The notes under the pieces: model-generated | Seen by the model: only the letters and a program-made list of their open reading frames with translations | What the model was told of the DNA's origin: nothing | The model's database searches: none | Shown: positions 17,384-27,457 of the stretch, piece after piece | Position numbering within the stretch: the first letter of the stretch is position 1 | How the letters are laid out: each line of letters starts with the position of its first letter | DNA from: Lichenicola sp050954785 | Lineage (GTDB): Bacteria > Pseudomonadota > Alphaproteobacteria > Acetobacterales > Acetobacteraceae | Reading direction: 5' to 3' | Assembly (NCBI GenBank): GCA_050954785.1 | Contig: JBPBQO010000146.1 | Coordinates: 13,042-77,041 of the forward strand | Length of the DNA stretch: 64,000 bases | Translations under genes and position numbers: made by a program

Positions 17384-18751
17384 ATGCGCATCGCGATGAT
17401 TGGTGGCGGCTATGTCGGCCTCGTCTCCGCCGCTTGTTTCGCGGAGTTCGGCACCGAAGTTTCGGTCGTGGAAACCCATCCTGTTCGGCTGTCGGCGTTG
17501 CAGCGCGGTGAAATTCCGATTTACGAACCTGGCCTCGATAAGCTGGTCGGCGACAATATTGAGGCGGGCCGGCTTTCGTTTGGCAACGACATTGCCCTCG
17601 CGGTCGCGGGGGCGGACGCGATTTTCATTGCAGTCGGCACACCACCCCGTAACGGCGATGGACATGCCGACCTGACCTATGTGTTTGCCGCCGCCGAGCA
17701 GGTGGCGCGCGCCATGACCGGTTATGCGGTGATCGTCACCAAATCGACGGTGCCTGTGGGTACCGGACGCCGAATTGCCGAGATCATTCGCCACCTGCGG
17801 CCGGAACTCGAATTCGATGTTGCCTCCAATCCCGAATTCCTGCGTGAGGGTTCGGCGATCGGCGACTTCATGAAGCCGGACAGAGTGGTGATTGGCACCG
17901 ATACCGACCAGCCTGGTGGGACCGAGCGAGCCCAGGAAATCATGCGCCGGCTGTATCGCCCGCTTTATGTGATCGAGGCGCCGATCCTGTTCACCAGCCT
18001 GGAAAGTTCGGAGCTGATCAAATATGCGTCCAACTCGTTCCTGGCGATGAAGATCAGTTTCATCAATGAGATGGCCGACCTCTGCGAGCGTGTCGGCGCG
18101 GATGTGCACGAGCTGGCCCGCGGCATCGGCATGGACGAACGTATCGGACGCAAATTCCTGCACGCAGGTCCCGGCTATGGCGGATCATGCTTTCCCAAGG
18201 ACACCCTGGCCTTGATGCGGATTGCCCAGGAAGCGGGCGCCTCGTCGCGGCTGGTCGAGGCAACGGTTCAGGTGAACGATGCGCGCAAGGCCAGCATGGG
18301 AGCGCGTATTATGTCGGCTTGTGGCGGCAGCGTGCGCGGCAAGACGATCGCGGTGTTCGGGCTGACCTTCAAACCCGAAACAGACGATATGCGCGATGCG
18401 CCGTCGATCCCGATCATTCACCGCCTGATCGAGAACGGCGCGCAAATCCGGACCTTCGATCCGGCAGGCATGGTAGCGGCGCGACCACTTCTGCCGGCAC
18501 ACAAAATCACCTACTGCGCTGACGCGATCGACGCGGCAACCGGTGCGGATGCGCTTCTGGTGCTCACCGAGTGGAACGAGTTCCGGGCTGTTTCTCCAGA
18601 ACAGTTGCGGGGGTTGATGACCGGCAATATCGTAATCGACCTTCGGAACATCTGGGAGCCTGGTTCCATGGCTCAAGCAGGCTTTGTTTATAGCAGCATT
18701 GGACGGCCGGAACGCCGTACCCGGTTGGACGTCGGTATCGCTGTGGCCTGA
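17384..18751 (+). CDS. ugd: UDP-glucose 6-dehydrogenase
   Basis: 455 residues. It oxidises UDP-glucose twice with NAD+ to UDP-glucuronate, the donor needed by the GumK-like enzyme in this locus. N-terminal Rossmann domain with GGGYVG (7-12); the usual second Gly/Thr position is Gly here. Catalytic Cys269 lies in YGGSCFPKD, and the central helix motif ELIKYASNSFLAMKISFINE and the C-terminal FGLTFKPETDDMRDAPS are present. Length is normal for bacterial Ugd. A potential ribosome binding site AGGA lies about ten bases before the ATG. The gene starts 55 bp after the GH5 gene and is likely co-transcribed. Confidence 0.95.
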   Translation: MRIAMIGGGYVGLVSAACFAEFGTEVSVVETHPVRLSALQRGEIPIYEPGLDKLVGDNIEAGRLSFGNDIALAVAGADAIFIAVGTPPRNGDGHADLTYVFAAAEQVARAMTGYAVIVTKSTVPVGTGRRIAEIIRHLRPELEFDVASNPEFLREGSAIGDFMKPDRVVIGTDTDQPGGTERAQEIMRRLYRPLYVIEAPILFTSLESSELIKYASNSFLAMKISFINEMADLCERVGADVHELARGIGMDERIGRKFLHAGPGYGGSCFPKDTLALMRIAQEAGASSRLVEATVQVNDARKASMGARIMSACGGSVRGKTIAVFGLTFKPETDDMRDAPSIPIIHRLIENGAQIRTFDPAGMVAARPLLPAHKITYCADAIDAATGADALLVLTEWNEFRAVSPEQLRGLMTGNIVIDLRNIWEPGSMAQAGFVYSSIGRPERRTRLDVGIAVA

Positions 18752-18907
18752 ACTGCTTCATGATACCGAACATGTCCGTAACATGCCGGTCATTGCCAGG
18801 AGCAGTGCCAGTCTCGCGTCGAGAGAATGACACTGCGTTGACATCGGTCATGTCGGAAATCGACCTGGAGAGTGGACCGACCTATCCTGAAGTGGATTGC
18901 AACGAAT

Positions 18908-19939
18908 TCAGTTGCTTCCGTATTTGGCAACCACCGACATCTGGGTTGCATCGACCCCATTGACCGGCTCGATGTTCATTGCGTAGCTGCCCCACCATGG
19001 GCCGCCCGCCCAATAGGTAAATCCAAGGAGCCCGCCGGACCGCATTGCGGCAAAGCCGTTAGCAAGCTGCTGATTCCATTTGGCATTGTCCTTGCCGACG
19101 CCGATTTCGCCGATCATGCACCTGCGGCTTTTGACCTGGCACCAGTTCGAAAAAACACCGATCCGCTGTGCCAGCGTATCCACCGTAACTCCATGGGACG
19201 CTTCGATTGCCCAGTTGAAATGCGTGCCGCTCGCGTTGCGGTCACCGTAGACGTGTGCCTCGTAGATGATCCGAGATTTAGGATCGTTTATGGTGAGATT
19301 CTGGTTGTTGGAAGCCCAGCTACCGGCTGAAGCCCAGTTGTTACCTTCGACGAAAATGTAAGAACTCGTATCGACTTTTCGAATCGCCGTGACGGCGGCC
19401 TGCGCAGCGTTAGGCCAGACGTCGGCAGATGGCATGTTGCTCGGCTCGTTCATCAAGTCGTAACCGCCAAGACCTGGCAGGCTTTTCAGAGCCGATGCAA
19501 AAATCTGCCAGAACTGTGCGAATTGTGCCTGCGTGACCGTTCCATCGCCAATTTTATGCGTTGCATATCCACCGTAGTTGTGAACGTCGACGATGACCTG
19601 CATCTTGCGAGCAGCAGCCTCGGCAAGAACCTTCTGGATGAGGGCAAAATAAGCAGGATCCAACGTTGTGCTCGGATTGGCCGCCAGCAGGTTGGGTTGC
19701 AGGCGACCCCAGAGGACCGGAAGCCTGATCATCATCACGCCCTTGCTTTGGTAATAAGCAAGTTCCTTATCGGTGGGCGCAACATAATCGTGGTTCGCCC
19801 GACCAGGCAATGTGCCGGATTTGAACTCAAGTCCTGAAAGATTGACGCCCGCTGAGAGAGCTGACGTCGCAGCGCGTCCCGAGGACGCATCCAGCAAACC
19901 GAGGCATGCGCCGATAACCAAAGCTGCTTCTAACTTCAT
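18908..19939 (-). CDS. Secreted glycoside hydrolase family 5 protein (third copy)
   Basis: 343 residues from the ATG at 19939, with signal peptide (about 1-24, RAA-TS). Motifs in order: AGVNLSGLEF, MIRLPVLWGRLQP, VIVDVHNYGGY, acid/base Glu165 in DLMNEPS, VEGNNWASAGSW, AHVYGDRNASGTHF, nucleophile Glu278 in MIGEIG, and the tail YWAGGPWWGSYAMNIEP. It looks closest to classical endo-beta-1,4-glucanases, so it may cut a beta-1,4-glucose backbone. Both catalytic residues are present. It is a single gene on the minus strand, convergent with ugd. Confidence 0.9.
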   Translation of the reverse strand: MKLEAALVIGACLGLLDASSGRAATSALSAGVNLSGLEFKSGTLPGRANHDYVAPTDKELAYYQSKGVMMIRLPVLWGRLQPNLLAANPSTTLDPAYFALIQKVLAEAAARKMQVIVDVHNYGGYATHKIGDGTVTQAQFAQFWQIFASALKSLPGLGGYDLMNEPSNMPSADVWPNAAQAAVTAIRKVDTSSYIFVEGNNWASAGSWASNNQNLTINDPKSRIIYEAHVYGDRNASGTHFNWAIEASHGVTVDTLAQRIGVFSNWCQVKSRRCMIGEIGVGKDNAKWNQQLANGFAAMRSGGLLGFTYWAGGPWWGSYAMNIEPVNGVDATQMSVVAKYGSN

Positions 19940-21591
19940 TCTGTAGACTCTCAATTTCTGTCCAGACCGATCACGCTGCGGTGATGATCTTCTACATGAA
20001 AAAACCGAGAGAAAAAGAGACTGATCATCAATTAACGATGAAGTTTCTGCCGCTTCCGGCGGCGAATGCATCGATAATAGGCGATGAACGTGTTTTTCTG
20101 CCTGCTGTGGAGCACGGCATATTTAGCGGCCGTTGGGGGTATCTTATGTTAAAGTGCTGATAGGAAAGATTTTGTAGCACCATTGGACATCGATACCAGA
20201 TGGTCTGGACATGTTCGAAAGATCGGCGTCTCGAATTAAAAAGATTATCTGCTTACAATCGAAGCACTCGGCCAAAAGTTCTAAGGCTAAACTTTTGTGA
20301 GCGCGAGGTGGCAATGCTCTATAATATCGTCAAGAGTACTGTAGTGGTGCAATTCTGGACCCCTATCTAACCTTGATAGACGATCAACGATTAAGGGTCA
20401 GATCGGTTATATTAGCTAAACTTTTCAAACGTGTAGCGGCAACTCGGAAGCTGATGATCCTCACTGTTGGGCACAGATATATGCAAAATTGAAGCTAGAC
20501 CGTGAGCCAAGCTTATCGATCGTTATAAACCTCTGATACTTCGTATCCGCTGATCATCCATATCGGATAAAAACAACGCAACTTCTAAGATTATTCGTTG
20601 TAAAATTGCTCGCGGGGCGTGTAACCTATCTCTGATAACATTTTACAGAGTTAATTAAGATTATTTTCTTCTCATCATCTACGCTCATTAGTAGTGGAAT
20701 CACATTGCGCGTCATCAAAGCTATGTTGTTTATAGGAGGCTTTAGGTTGCGCGTGTGCGAAGTATGCGATTCGCTGCTTGGCTAGCGGCAATACGTTAGT
20801 CATAACGTAATACTAACGAAATTCGGCTTGTAACCGTGACGGGGCACATCGTCTATGACGAGTGTCGCTGTATCACAGCTATTTGAACCTGAAGCAGTTT
20901 ATCAACCGGTCGAGTAGCTTGGCATTCCTGTTTTCAGCGAACATGCCTGACAACGTGAGGGCGCGATGCCGGCCTCGTTCGCGATATCGACCGCGAACTA
21001 CGATAGACTAGGCGTGCCTCCCAAGCAGCAATGATGACCTTGGCGGTGCTAGATGCTGGATCAACGTCGATCTAAGGTAGTCGTTCTGATTCTATAGCAA
21101 GTCAACAGAAGCCTTTTGTCGTGGATGCGACGTCAGTGCCATGAATTTGCCCAACTCGCCGGTTAAGTTCTGATCCAGAAGCCCACGACGAGAGGAAGAA
21201 GGTCACACGGAATTCGCCGATCCAAACTAGTTTCATAGAATAATATGATATAATTGAACTATTAACCCAATCCTTACATGAATATCGGCATCGGTTAGGA
21301 TCATTCAGCGAGTAATTGTAACTCAACACGAGTAGACAATTCTCTGTTGATCAAGAAAACGTTTGTGGCGCAGGTTATAAACTGTGTTTACAGATCAAGA
21401 GATGGGCTAGCTTTACGCTGCTTGCTGTATACACTCTTGGATTTGTGTGTGGATTGAATCGGAACTGAGGGGCGTTCGATCGACTGTAATAATGTCTCCC
21501 GCGAGTTCGGGTTTTGTCAATATTAACGTCAGCGCCGCCGGTTCGTAATCGTCGTGTTAATTCACGCAATATCCAGGGCAGAGTATTTCAG
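19940..21591. other. 1.65-kb AT-rich region without supported genes
   Basis: This stretch is clearly richer in A and T than its surroundings and has many stops in all frames. I find no coding sequence, tRNA or clear repeat. The part at about 20930-21230 is GC-richer and may be the worn remains of a gene or insertion sequence, but no frame of it is recognisable. It ends with the promoter region of the gumD operon. Such composition fits a regulatory zone or foreign DNA joining the two halves of the polysaccharide locus. Confidence 0.55.
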
Positions 21592-23109
21592 ATGAGGCAG
21601 ACAGTTTCTTCCACCAAGCATCTGCTCCAAGCTGCCAAACTAGAGCAGGGCCAGGATACGGTGCTTCCGCCTTTCGCATCTCAGGTGAAGGCGGAACCAA
21701 TCGACGTGTATGGTTACAGTCATCCTGTGCTTCCCTGGACGATCAAGATCATCGACGTCGTTGCGACGATTGCGGCGACTTTGCTGCTGACATGGGGCGG
21801 TGGTCACCTCCTGACACATCTTCAGGACCGTGTGCGTGTCACAGCGGACCTGGTCTCGATCCTGATAATTTTCCTCTGGCCTAAAACTGAACGTCTTCTC
21901 GATATTCCCCATGTGACGCGGATCTGGGATCAGGCCCGATATATTGGGTCTGCACTTCTTGTGGCTGCTATCTCACAATTCATCATCCTGTGGGTGTTGG
22001 GGTGGGCGCCGGCGCCATCTGCGACCACAGCCCTGAACTGGTTCGTCGCTGCCGGTCTTACACTGCTGCTCGTCCGCTCCTGCCTGATCTATGTTCTGTC
22101 CAAGCCATCGGTCCGAAGCAGGTTGGCATGCAGGCTCGCGATCGTGGGGGACGGGATTCAGGCATCTGGCGTGGCGGAGCGCTTCAGTCGTGGAACGTCC
22201 GGAACATTTTCGACACTCGGAATTTTTAGCGATACGCTCTCCGAGTCCGATCCTGCGAAGGTGCGTGGTTCCCTTACCGAACTTGTTGCGCTCAGTCGGG
22301 AGCGCACTCTACACGGGGTCATTATTGCGGTTTCCCCGTCGCAGGACAATGAACGCCAAATAGAAGAGATCGTATGGCAACTGCGCAGCGTGTCGGCGCA
22401 CATCTATGTCATGCCCCATCTGGTGCCTGAGCTCGACGTGGCGCTGCCGATCGAGGTGGTCGGCCCGGTTTCCCTGATGGTTTTGCGCCGACGTCCCCTG
22501 ACCGAACGTCAGACCATCGCGAAATTAGGCATTGACCTTCTGTTTGGAAGTATAGCTCTCATAATCCTGCTTCCGCTTTTGCTTACGATCGCTCTGGCCA
22601 TCAAGCTGGATTCTCCCGGGCCTGTGTTCTTCAGGCAGTCACGTCTGGGCTTTAATAACCGGTCGTTCCAGGTTTTTAAATTTCGTTCTATGTATGCAGA
22701 CATGGCGGATCCTACTGCGATGAAGCAGACAAGCCGGAACGATGCGAGAGTAACCCGGGTTGGAAAATGGCTTCGTAAACTTAGTCTTGACGAGTTGCCG
22801 CAGCTGTTGAACGTGCTGCGTAATGAGATGTCATTGGTCGGGCCCAGGCCGCATGCGCCACATACCCGTGCTGGAGGTGAGCTTCTCGACGATGCTCTCG
22901 CGGAGTACGTTATCCGTCATCAGGTAAAACCAGGAATTACGGGTTGGGCTCAGGTCAATGGATCGCGCGGCGAACTTGTGACAACCGAAGATCTGCATAA
23001 GCGCGTTACGCTGGATCTCGAATATATGCAACGCTGGTCAATCTGGTTCGATATCAAGATCATGTTTCTCACAGTCATTCGGGAAGTGGTGAGTCGTCAT
23101 TCCTATTAG
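21592..23109 (+). CDS. gumD: Undecaprenyl-phosphate glucose phosphotransferase (GumD/AceA-like)
   Basis: 505 residues from the ATG at 21592 (a TTG 78 bp upstream is in frame). Four to five N-terminal membrane helices (about 45-165), a CoA-binding-like central domain (about 175-290), one more helix near 320, and the C-terminal transferase domain with KLDSPGPVFFRQSRLG, FKFRSMY, KLSLDELPQLLNVL, MSLVGPRP and PGITGWAQVNG. This polyprenyl glycosylphosphotransferase layout is that of GumD, AceA and WcaJ, which move Glc-1-P from UDP-Glc to undecaprenyl phosphate and so start repeat-unit assembly. It heads a six-gene plus-strand operon. Confidence 0.93.
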   Translation: MRQTVSSTKHLLQAAKLEQGQDTVLPPFASQVKAEPIDVYGYSHPVLPWTIKIIDVVATIAATLLLTWGGGHLLTHLQDRVRVTADLVSILIIFLWPKTERLLDIPHVTRIWDQARYIGSALLVAAISQFIILWVLGWAPAPSATTALNWFVAAGLTLLLVRSCLIYVLSKPSVRSRLACRLAIVGDGIQASGVAERFSRGTSGTFSTLGIFSDTLSESDPAKVRGSLTELVALSRERTLHGVIIAVSPSQDNERQIEEIVWQLRSVSAHIYVMPHLVPELDVALPIEVVGPVSLMVLRRRPLTERQTIAKLGIDLLFGSIALIILLPLLLTIALAIKLDSPGPVFFRQSRLGFNNRSFQVFKFRSMYADMADPTAMKQTSRNDARVTRVGKWLRKLSLDELPQLLNVLRNEMSLVGPRPHAPHTRAGGELLDDALAEYVIRHQVKPGITGWAQVNGSRGELVTTEDLHKRVTLDLEYMQRWSIWFDIKIMFLTVIREVVSRHSY

Positions 23110-23131
23110 CAAGTCGCCTGCAACGGCTGCA

Positions 23132-23914
23132 GTGCCCGGTTCATCGTCTCGAAACGACAATGACCGCTTCAATGTCATGGGTATCGATCTGCATGACCTT
23201 CCTCGGGAAGCGATTGCCGAACGCGTCCTTCTTGCAGCATCTGCGAAACGCAAGATGCTGGTGGTCAACGCGAATGCCAATCTAGTTGTCCTCTCGCAGA
23301 GAGAGACCTGGCTGCGTTCCATGTTCAAGCAAGCAGATATTGCATTCTGTGACGGCGCAGGTGTCCAGTTGGCTGGCTTGATTCTGCGTGGTCGAATTAT
23401 AAACAGAACGACACCGCCGGAGTGGATAGGTAGTGTCCTGGAACGAATTGGGCCGGACGCTTCCATTTTCTGGCTTGGTGGTACGGAAGCGGCTGTCACC
23501 GCTGCAGCGGACACTTACTCTGCCCGCTATGGCGTCAAGACTGCCGGTACTCAACATGGTTATTTCGATGCTTCTCCGGGATCCTCGGAAACGAAATCCG
23601 TCGTCGAAAAAATAAACGCCGCCAATCCATCTATCCTCCTTGTCAACATGGGAATGCCACAGCAGGAACGCTGGCTATGGACCAACTGGGACCAGCTTCG
23701 TCCCGGTGTTGCAATTACTGCTGGCGCATTGGTCGATCATGCGGCTGGCAGTGTCAGTCGTCCGCCCAGGTGGGTGGCAAGCATGGGGATCGAGTGGCTG
23801 GTAAGGCTCATACGCGAGCCACGGCGGCTATGGCGACGTTACCTATTAGGTCTGCCAGTGTTCGGGCTTTATCTTTTGCGCTACCGCTTCACGGTGACGA
23901 AACGATCTAGCTGA
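23132..23914 (+). CDS. gumM: WecG/TagA/CpsF-family glycosyltransferase (GumM/AceB-like, GT26)
   Basis: 260 residues from a GTG at 23132; the frame is closed upstream by a stop. GT26 motifs: VMGIDLHDLPREAI, VNANANLVVL, ADIAFCDGAGVQLA, IFWLGGTEAAV, GYFDASPG, ILLVNMGMPQQERWL and ITAGALVDHAAGSVSRPPRWV. In xanthan and acetan synthesis this enzyme adds the second glucose, beta-1,4, to Glc-PP-undecaprenol. The C-terminal tail (RLIREPRRLWRRYLLG) is a basic amphipathic membrane anchor. It sits 22 bp after gumD. Confidence 0.9.
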   Translation: MPGSSSRNDNDRFNVMGIDLHDLPREAIAERVLLAASAKRKMLVVNANANLVVLSQRETWLRSMFKQADIAFCDGAGVQLAGLILRGRIINRTTPPEWIGSVLERIGPDASIFWLGGTEAAVTAAADTYSARYGVKTAGTQHGYFDASPGSSETKSVVEKINAANPSILLVNMGMPQQERWLWTNWDQLRPGVAITAGALVDHAAGSVSRPPRWVASMGIEWLVRLIREPRRLWRRYLLGLPVFGLYLLRYRFTVTKRSS

Positions 23915-23990
23915 TTCAGGCGATTGCGGTTAAGCTCGAACTTCTTGACCTGATCCCGTAATCTTTTCATGCTGAGGATACATTGGCACC

Positions 23991-26189
23991 GTGAGCGACA
24001 TGCTTGTGAACGAGGGCACCTTTTCGAGGGAACGTCCGGAAGCTGATGGCGTGCAGGCCGTTACGCGCGTCTTCCGTCTTTTACGCAGGCACATAGTGCT
24101 TTTTTTATGTGTTTTTTGCGGTGTCGGACTTCTCGGCGCAGCGGTATTGGCACTTCTTACGCCTAGCTTCACTGCGATAACGAGCGTGGCGATAGCGGGG
24201 CGGGATGCAGATCCACTGGCTGCTTCTGGCCAGCAGACGACGGATCGGCTCGAAGACGACGTTCCTGCTACGGAAGCTGCGAAGCTGGAATCGCGTGATG
24301 TCGTCGGTGCCGTCGTACGGCAGTATCCGCAGCTTCTGTCGGAGCCGGAGCATGGCTTGCGTCCCGAGTTGTGCACGTTGGGACTCACCATGGCTTGCCC
24401 GAAGCCAATTACGGTACCGGTGGATCCCGAAGAGCAATTTCAGCAGCAAGTCGACACGGCGCTGGCCAGGCTGGTGATATTGCCTCGTCCGCGTTCCCGC
24501 ATAATTGACGTAAGTGCTACCGCTGGTACTGGCTACCAGGCTGCGACGCTTGCCAACGCGCTGGTGACGAACTACCAGCGACTTGCCCTTGCCCAGCAGA
24601 CCACGGACATCGATCGTGTCGCCCATTGGCTTGACGCCAGGACAGATCAACTCCGTCAGCGTTGGCTGGATGCTTTGCATAAGGCCGATAATTTCAATGT
24701 CGTGCACAACCTCGATAATACGGGTGACGGTACGACCGCGAACCCGCTGATCAACAGCCAGATCTCGGAAATTTCGGCGGAACTTGGTCAGGCTCAAGCG
24801 CGTCTGGCCGGTGCCCTTGCCCGGTCTTCCGCTTTGCATGATGCGTCGGGACGTGGGGGCGGTCGCGCGGCGATAGCATTGGCGCAACAGCCTACGCTTG
24901 TCGCGGCTTCGAATGCGCTCATGCAATTACAGGCATCCCGTGCGCAGCAGGCGGCCCAGTTCGGCGCCAATTATCCCGGGATCAGGGCGCTGGATCGCCA
25001 GATCGCAAGTACTCAGACAGCCCTTCGCTCAGAGACCGGTGCCGCTCTTGCATCGATCCGCCAGGATAGTGTCTCCGCACAAGCCGAGGTCAGCCAACTT
25101 ACCCAGAGGCTTAACTCCCTTCGTGCGCAGGCTGGTCAACAGAGCCCGCCGCAGGCCGAATATCGTAGCCTTGTCCAGGAATCTCAAAGTGCCCGGGACG
25201 TCTATCAGACCTTCCTGGAGCATTCGAAGGCTGTTGTGGATCGTGCGGCTCTGCTTCAGCCGCCGGTTGTTGTCGTATCGCATGCAGTTGCGTCGCGCAC
25301 GCCTACCTTTCCCAATCACATGAAGCTCGGCATCGGGATCTTTATCGTTGCGTTGGCTATAGCGTCGGCTGCGGTTCTTGTTCGGAGCGGCTTTGCGACC
25401 GGCTTCGAGGATGCCGATTATCTGCGGGCCGCCGTGCAACTTCCACTGCTCGGAACGATACCGTTGATCACACGACGCCGTGATCAGCAAATCGCACGAT
25501 ATGTGCTTGATGAACCGAGTTCACGCGTCAGCGATGCAGTCCATGAACTGGCCCTACAACTCTCTTTGCTTTCGTCTAAAACCGATGCTCCGATGGCCGT
25601 CGTGATCACGTCTGCCACGCCGCAAGAGGGTAAGAGCACGCTTGCAATGTGGCTTGCACTGGTCGTGCGTCCAAATGGTCTTCGCGTATTGATCATCGAC
25701 TCCGACCGCCGACGCATTGCTCCTGGGCTGCACAAGGTCCGGAATAACCATCCTGGATTTACCGACCTGATTGCCGGCACGGCCACGCCGGAAGAGGCGA
25801 TCCAGACCGATGCCGAGACTCGGATAGACTTCATCTCGCCCGGGACGACGACATCCTATTCTCGTGGAAGCGCGGGGATCACCCGCTTGCGGAAATTGAT
25901 CGACACTCTGAAGCTTTCCTACGACATGATCATCATCGATAGCCCGCCGCTGCTTTCAAGCAGCGATGTCTTAGCTCTTGCCCGGGTTGCCGACCAGACC
26001 GTGTTCGTGTGCCGTTGGCAGCAAACGTCACGCCAGGCAGTCATGACGTCACTGGATCGTCTTCGCACATGTGGTGCACGGATCTCCGGTGTTGTCGTGT
26101 CGATGGTCAGCAAAGGATACGACGATAATGGATATGACGATTATAATCGACGTGAGCTGGCGCTGATCAAAAAGTTCTACGGTTCCTAG
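23991..26189 (+). CDS. gumC: Polysaccharide co-polymerase with tyrosine autokinase domain (GumC/Wzc-like)
   Basis: 732 residues from a GTG at 23991. Wzz-type domain flanked by two membrane helices (about 38-62 and 445-465) with a long periplasmic coiled region between them, then a cytoplasmic BY-kinase domain. The kinase has Walker A PQEGKST (Lys548), the A' motif LIIDSDRRR and Walker B IIIDSPP. The last 25 residues contain four tyrosines (GYDDNGYDDYNRRE...KFYGS), the usual autophosphorylation cluster. Xanthomonas GumC lacks the kinase half, so this is nearer to fused Wzc/ExoP forms. It controls chain length and export. Confidence 0.92.
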   Translation: MSDMLVNEGTFSRERPEADGVQAVTRVFRLLRRHIVLFLCVFCGVGLLGAAVLALLTPSFTAITSVAIAGRDADPLAASGQQTTDRLEDDVPATEAAKLESRDVVGAVVRQYPQLLSEPEHGLRPELCTLGLTMACPKPITVPVDPEEQFQQQVDTALARLVILPRPRSRIIDVSATAGTGYQAATLANALVTNYQRLALAQQTTDIDRVAHWLDARTDQLRQRWLDALHKADNFNVVHNLDNTGDGTTANPLINSQISEISAELGQAQARLAGALARSSALHDASGRGGGRAAIALAQQPTLVAASNALMQLQASRAQQAAQFGANYPGIRALDRQIASTQTALRSETGAALASIRQDSVSAQAEVSQLTQRLNSLRAQAGQQSPPQAEYRSLVQESQSARDVYQTFLEHSKAVVDRAALLQPPVVVVSHAVASRTPTFPNHMKLGIGIFIVALAIASAAVLVRSGFATGFEDADYLRAAVQLPLLGTIPLITRRRDQQIARYVLDEPSSRVSDAVHELALQLSLLSSKTDAPMAVVITSATPQEGKSTLAMWLALVVRPNGLRVLIIDSDRRRIAPGLHKVRNNHPGFTDLIAGTATPEEAIQTDAETRIDFISPGTTTSYSRGSAGITRLRKLIDTLKLSYDMIIIDSPPLLSSSDVLALARVADQTVFVCRWQQTSRQAVMTSLDRLRTCGARISGVVVSMVSKGYDDNGYDDYNRRELALIKKFYGS

Positions 26190-26198
26190 GAACGGTAG

Positions 26199-27350
26199 AT
26201 GAAAGTTGCGCATATCGTTCGCCAGTTCAGTCCTGCAATTGGCGGGCTGGAAGAGGCGGTGCACAGCATTGCTCGTTCACAGCGCGACCAGCTTGGGATT
26301 GATGCGCATATTATCACGTTGAACCGTATATTCGATAAGCCGGACTATTTGCCGGTCCATGACGTCGTGGACGGCATTCCCGTCTTGCGGTTGCCATGGA
26401 CCGGTTCTACTCGGTATCCGCTGGCACCTTCTGTGCTTCGGCATGTCTATTCGTTCGATCTGCTTCACGTGCACGCTATCGACTTCTTCTTCGACTTCCT
26501 TGCTTTGTCACGGCCTCTTCACTGGCGTCCGATGGTTGCATCGACCCACGGTGGCTTCTTTCATAGCAAAGAGCTTGCAAAGCTTAAGCGTATCTGGTTT
26601 TCGACAGTAACGCGGGCGTCTACCTTAGCTTATCAGCGTATTATTGCTTGCAGCCATCACGATGCGGATCTGTTCAAACCAGTTGCGGGTGATCGGCTAA
26701 CGACAATCGAAAACGGCATCAACCAATCCAAATTCTCTGGAGCATCTTCAGAGATCCCATGTCGAACGATTATCAGTTACGGACGTTTTGCCAAGCATAA
26801 GCGACTTGACGCATTATTTCCCGTGCTGGCGCAGCTACATAAAAATGACTCTACATGGCGCCTGATCATTGCGGGATCCTACGGCGATCAAACAGAGAGC
26901 GAGTTGCGCAATTCGGCAATTGGGGCAGGTGTTGGAGATCTGGTGGAGTTCGTTATCGGTCCAACGGACGGAGAGCTAAAATCTCTTTTGGCGCGGTGCA
27001 GCTATTTCGCCAGCTTCTCGGCACATGAAGGGTTCGGCTTGGCCGCCGTAGAAGCCATGTCGGCCGGTCTGTTTCCACTTCTTAGCGGTATCGAGCCGTT
27101 TCGACGGCTGGTTTCGGCCGCCGGCGTCGGTCTTATCCTCGATCCGGATGACGTTACGCAAACCTCTTCCGCAATTGCATCGAGCGTTACGACCGATATG
27201 GAAATCTATACAAGGCGCCGGGCGCAGTGCATGCAGGCGGTCCGGCGCTATGACTGGAACGCCGTGGCGAGATTGTATACGGATCTTTATCATGATGTCT
27301 TATCCAGTAAGCGCTCGACGCACGCCACAACAAGTCAGCCTCTTGGATGA
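26199..27350 (+). CDS. gumH: GumH/AceC-like alpha-1,3-mannosyltransferase (GT4)
   Basis: 383 residues. Close to GumH along its length: VAHIVRQFSPAIGGLEE, GSTRYPLAPSVLRH, HAIDFFFDFLALSRPLH, STHGGFFH, IWFSTVTRASTLAY, ENGINQSKF, SYGRFAKHKRL and the GT4 motif HEGFGLAAVEAMSAG. GumH and AceC add mannose alpha-1,3 to the cellobiosyl lipid using GDP-Man. This implies a Glc-Glc-Man core. The gene begins 9 bp after the kinase stop. Confidence 0.92.
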   Translation: MKVAHIVRQFSPAIGGLEEAVHSIARSQRDQLGIDAHIITLNRIFDKPDYLPVHDVVDGIPVLRLPWTGSTRYPLAPSVLRHVYSFDLLHVHAIDFFFDFLALSRPLHWRPMVASTHGGFFHSKELAKLKRIWFSTVTRASTLAYQRIIACSHHDADLFKPVAGDRLTTIENGINQSKFSGASSEIPCRTIISYGRFAKHKRLDALFPVLAQLHKNDSTWRLIIAGSYGDQTESELRNSAIGAGVGDLVEFVIGPTDGELKSLLARCSYFASFSAHEGFGLAAVEAMSAGLFPLLSGIEPFRRLVSAAGVGLILDPDDVTQTSSAIASSVTTDMEIYTRRRAQCMQAVRRYDWNAVARLYTDLYHDVLSSKRSTHATTSQPLG

Positions 27351-27457
27351 CCTATAGAAAATGTTCGACACACCCGGTTGCGAGTTCATATTCTAAGCGT
27401 TTCTGCCGGGAAGGTGGGAGCAGAGCTTTTACGTCTAGAACGCTTGTGCAGGTTTTG

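Noticed and set aside
20930..21230. GC-richer patch looked like an IS5-type transposase remnant
   Set aside because: Reading both strands gave no stretch of transposase residues I could defend.
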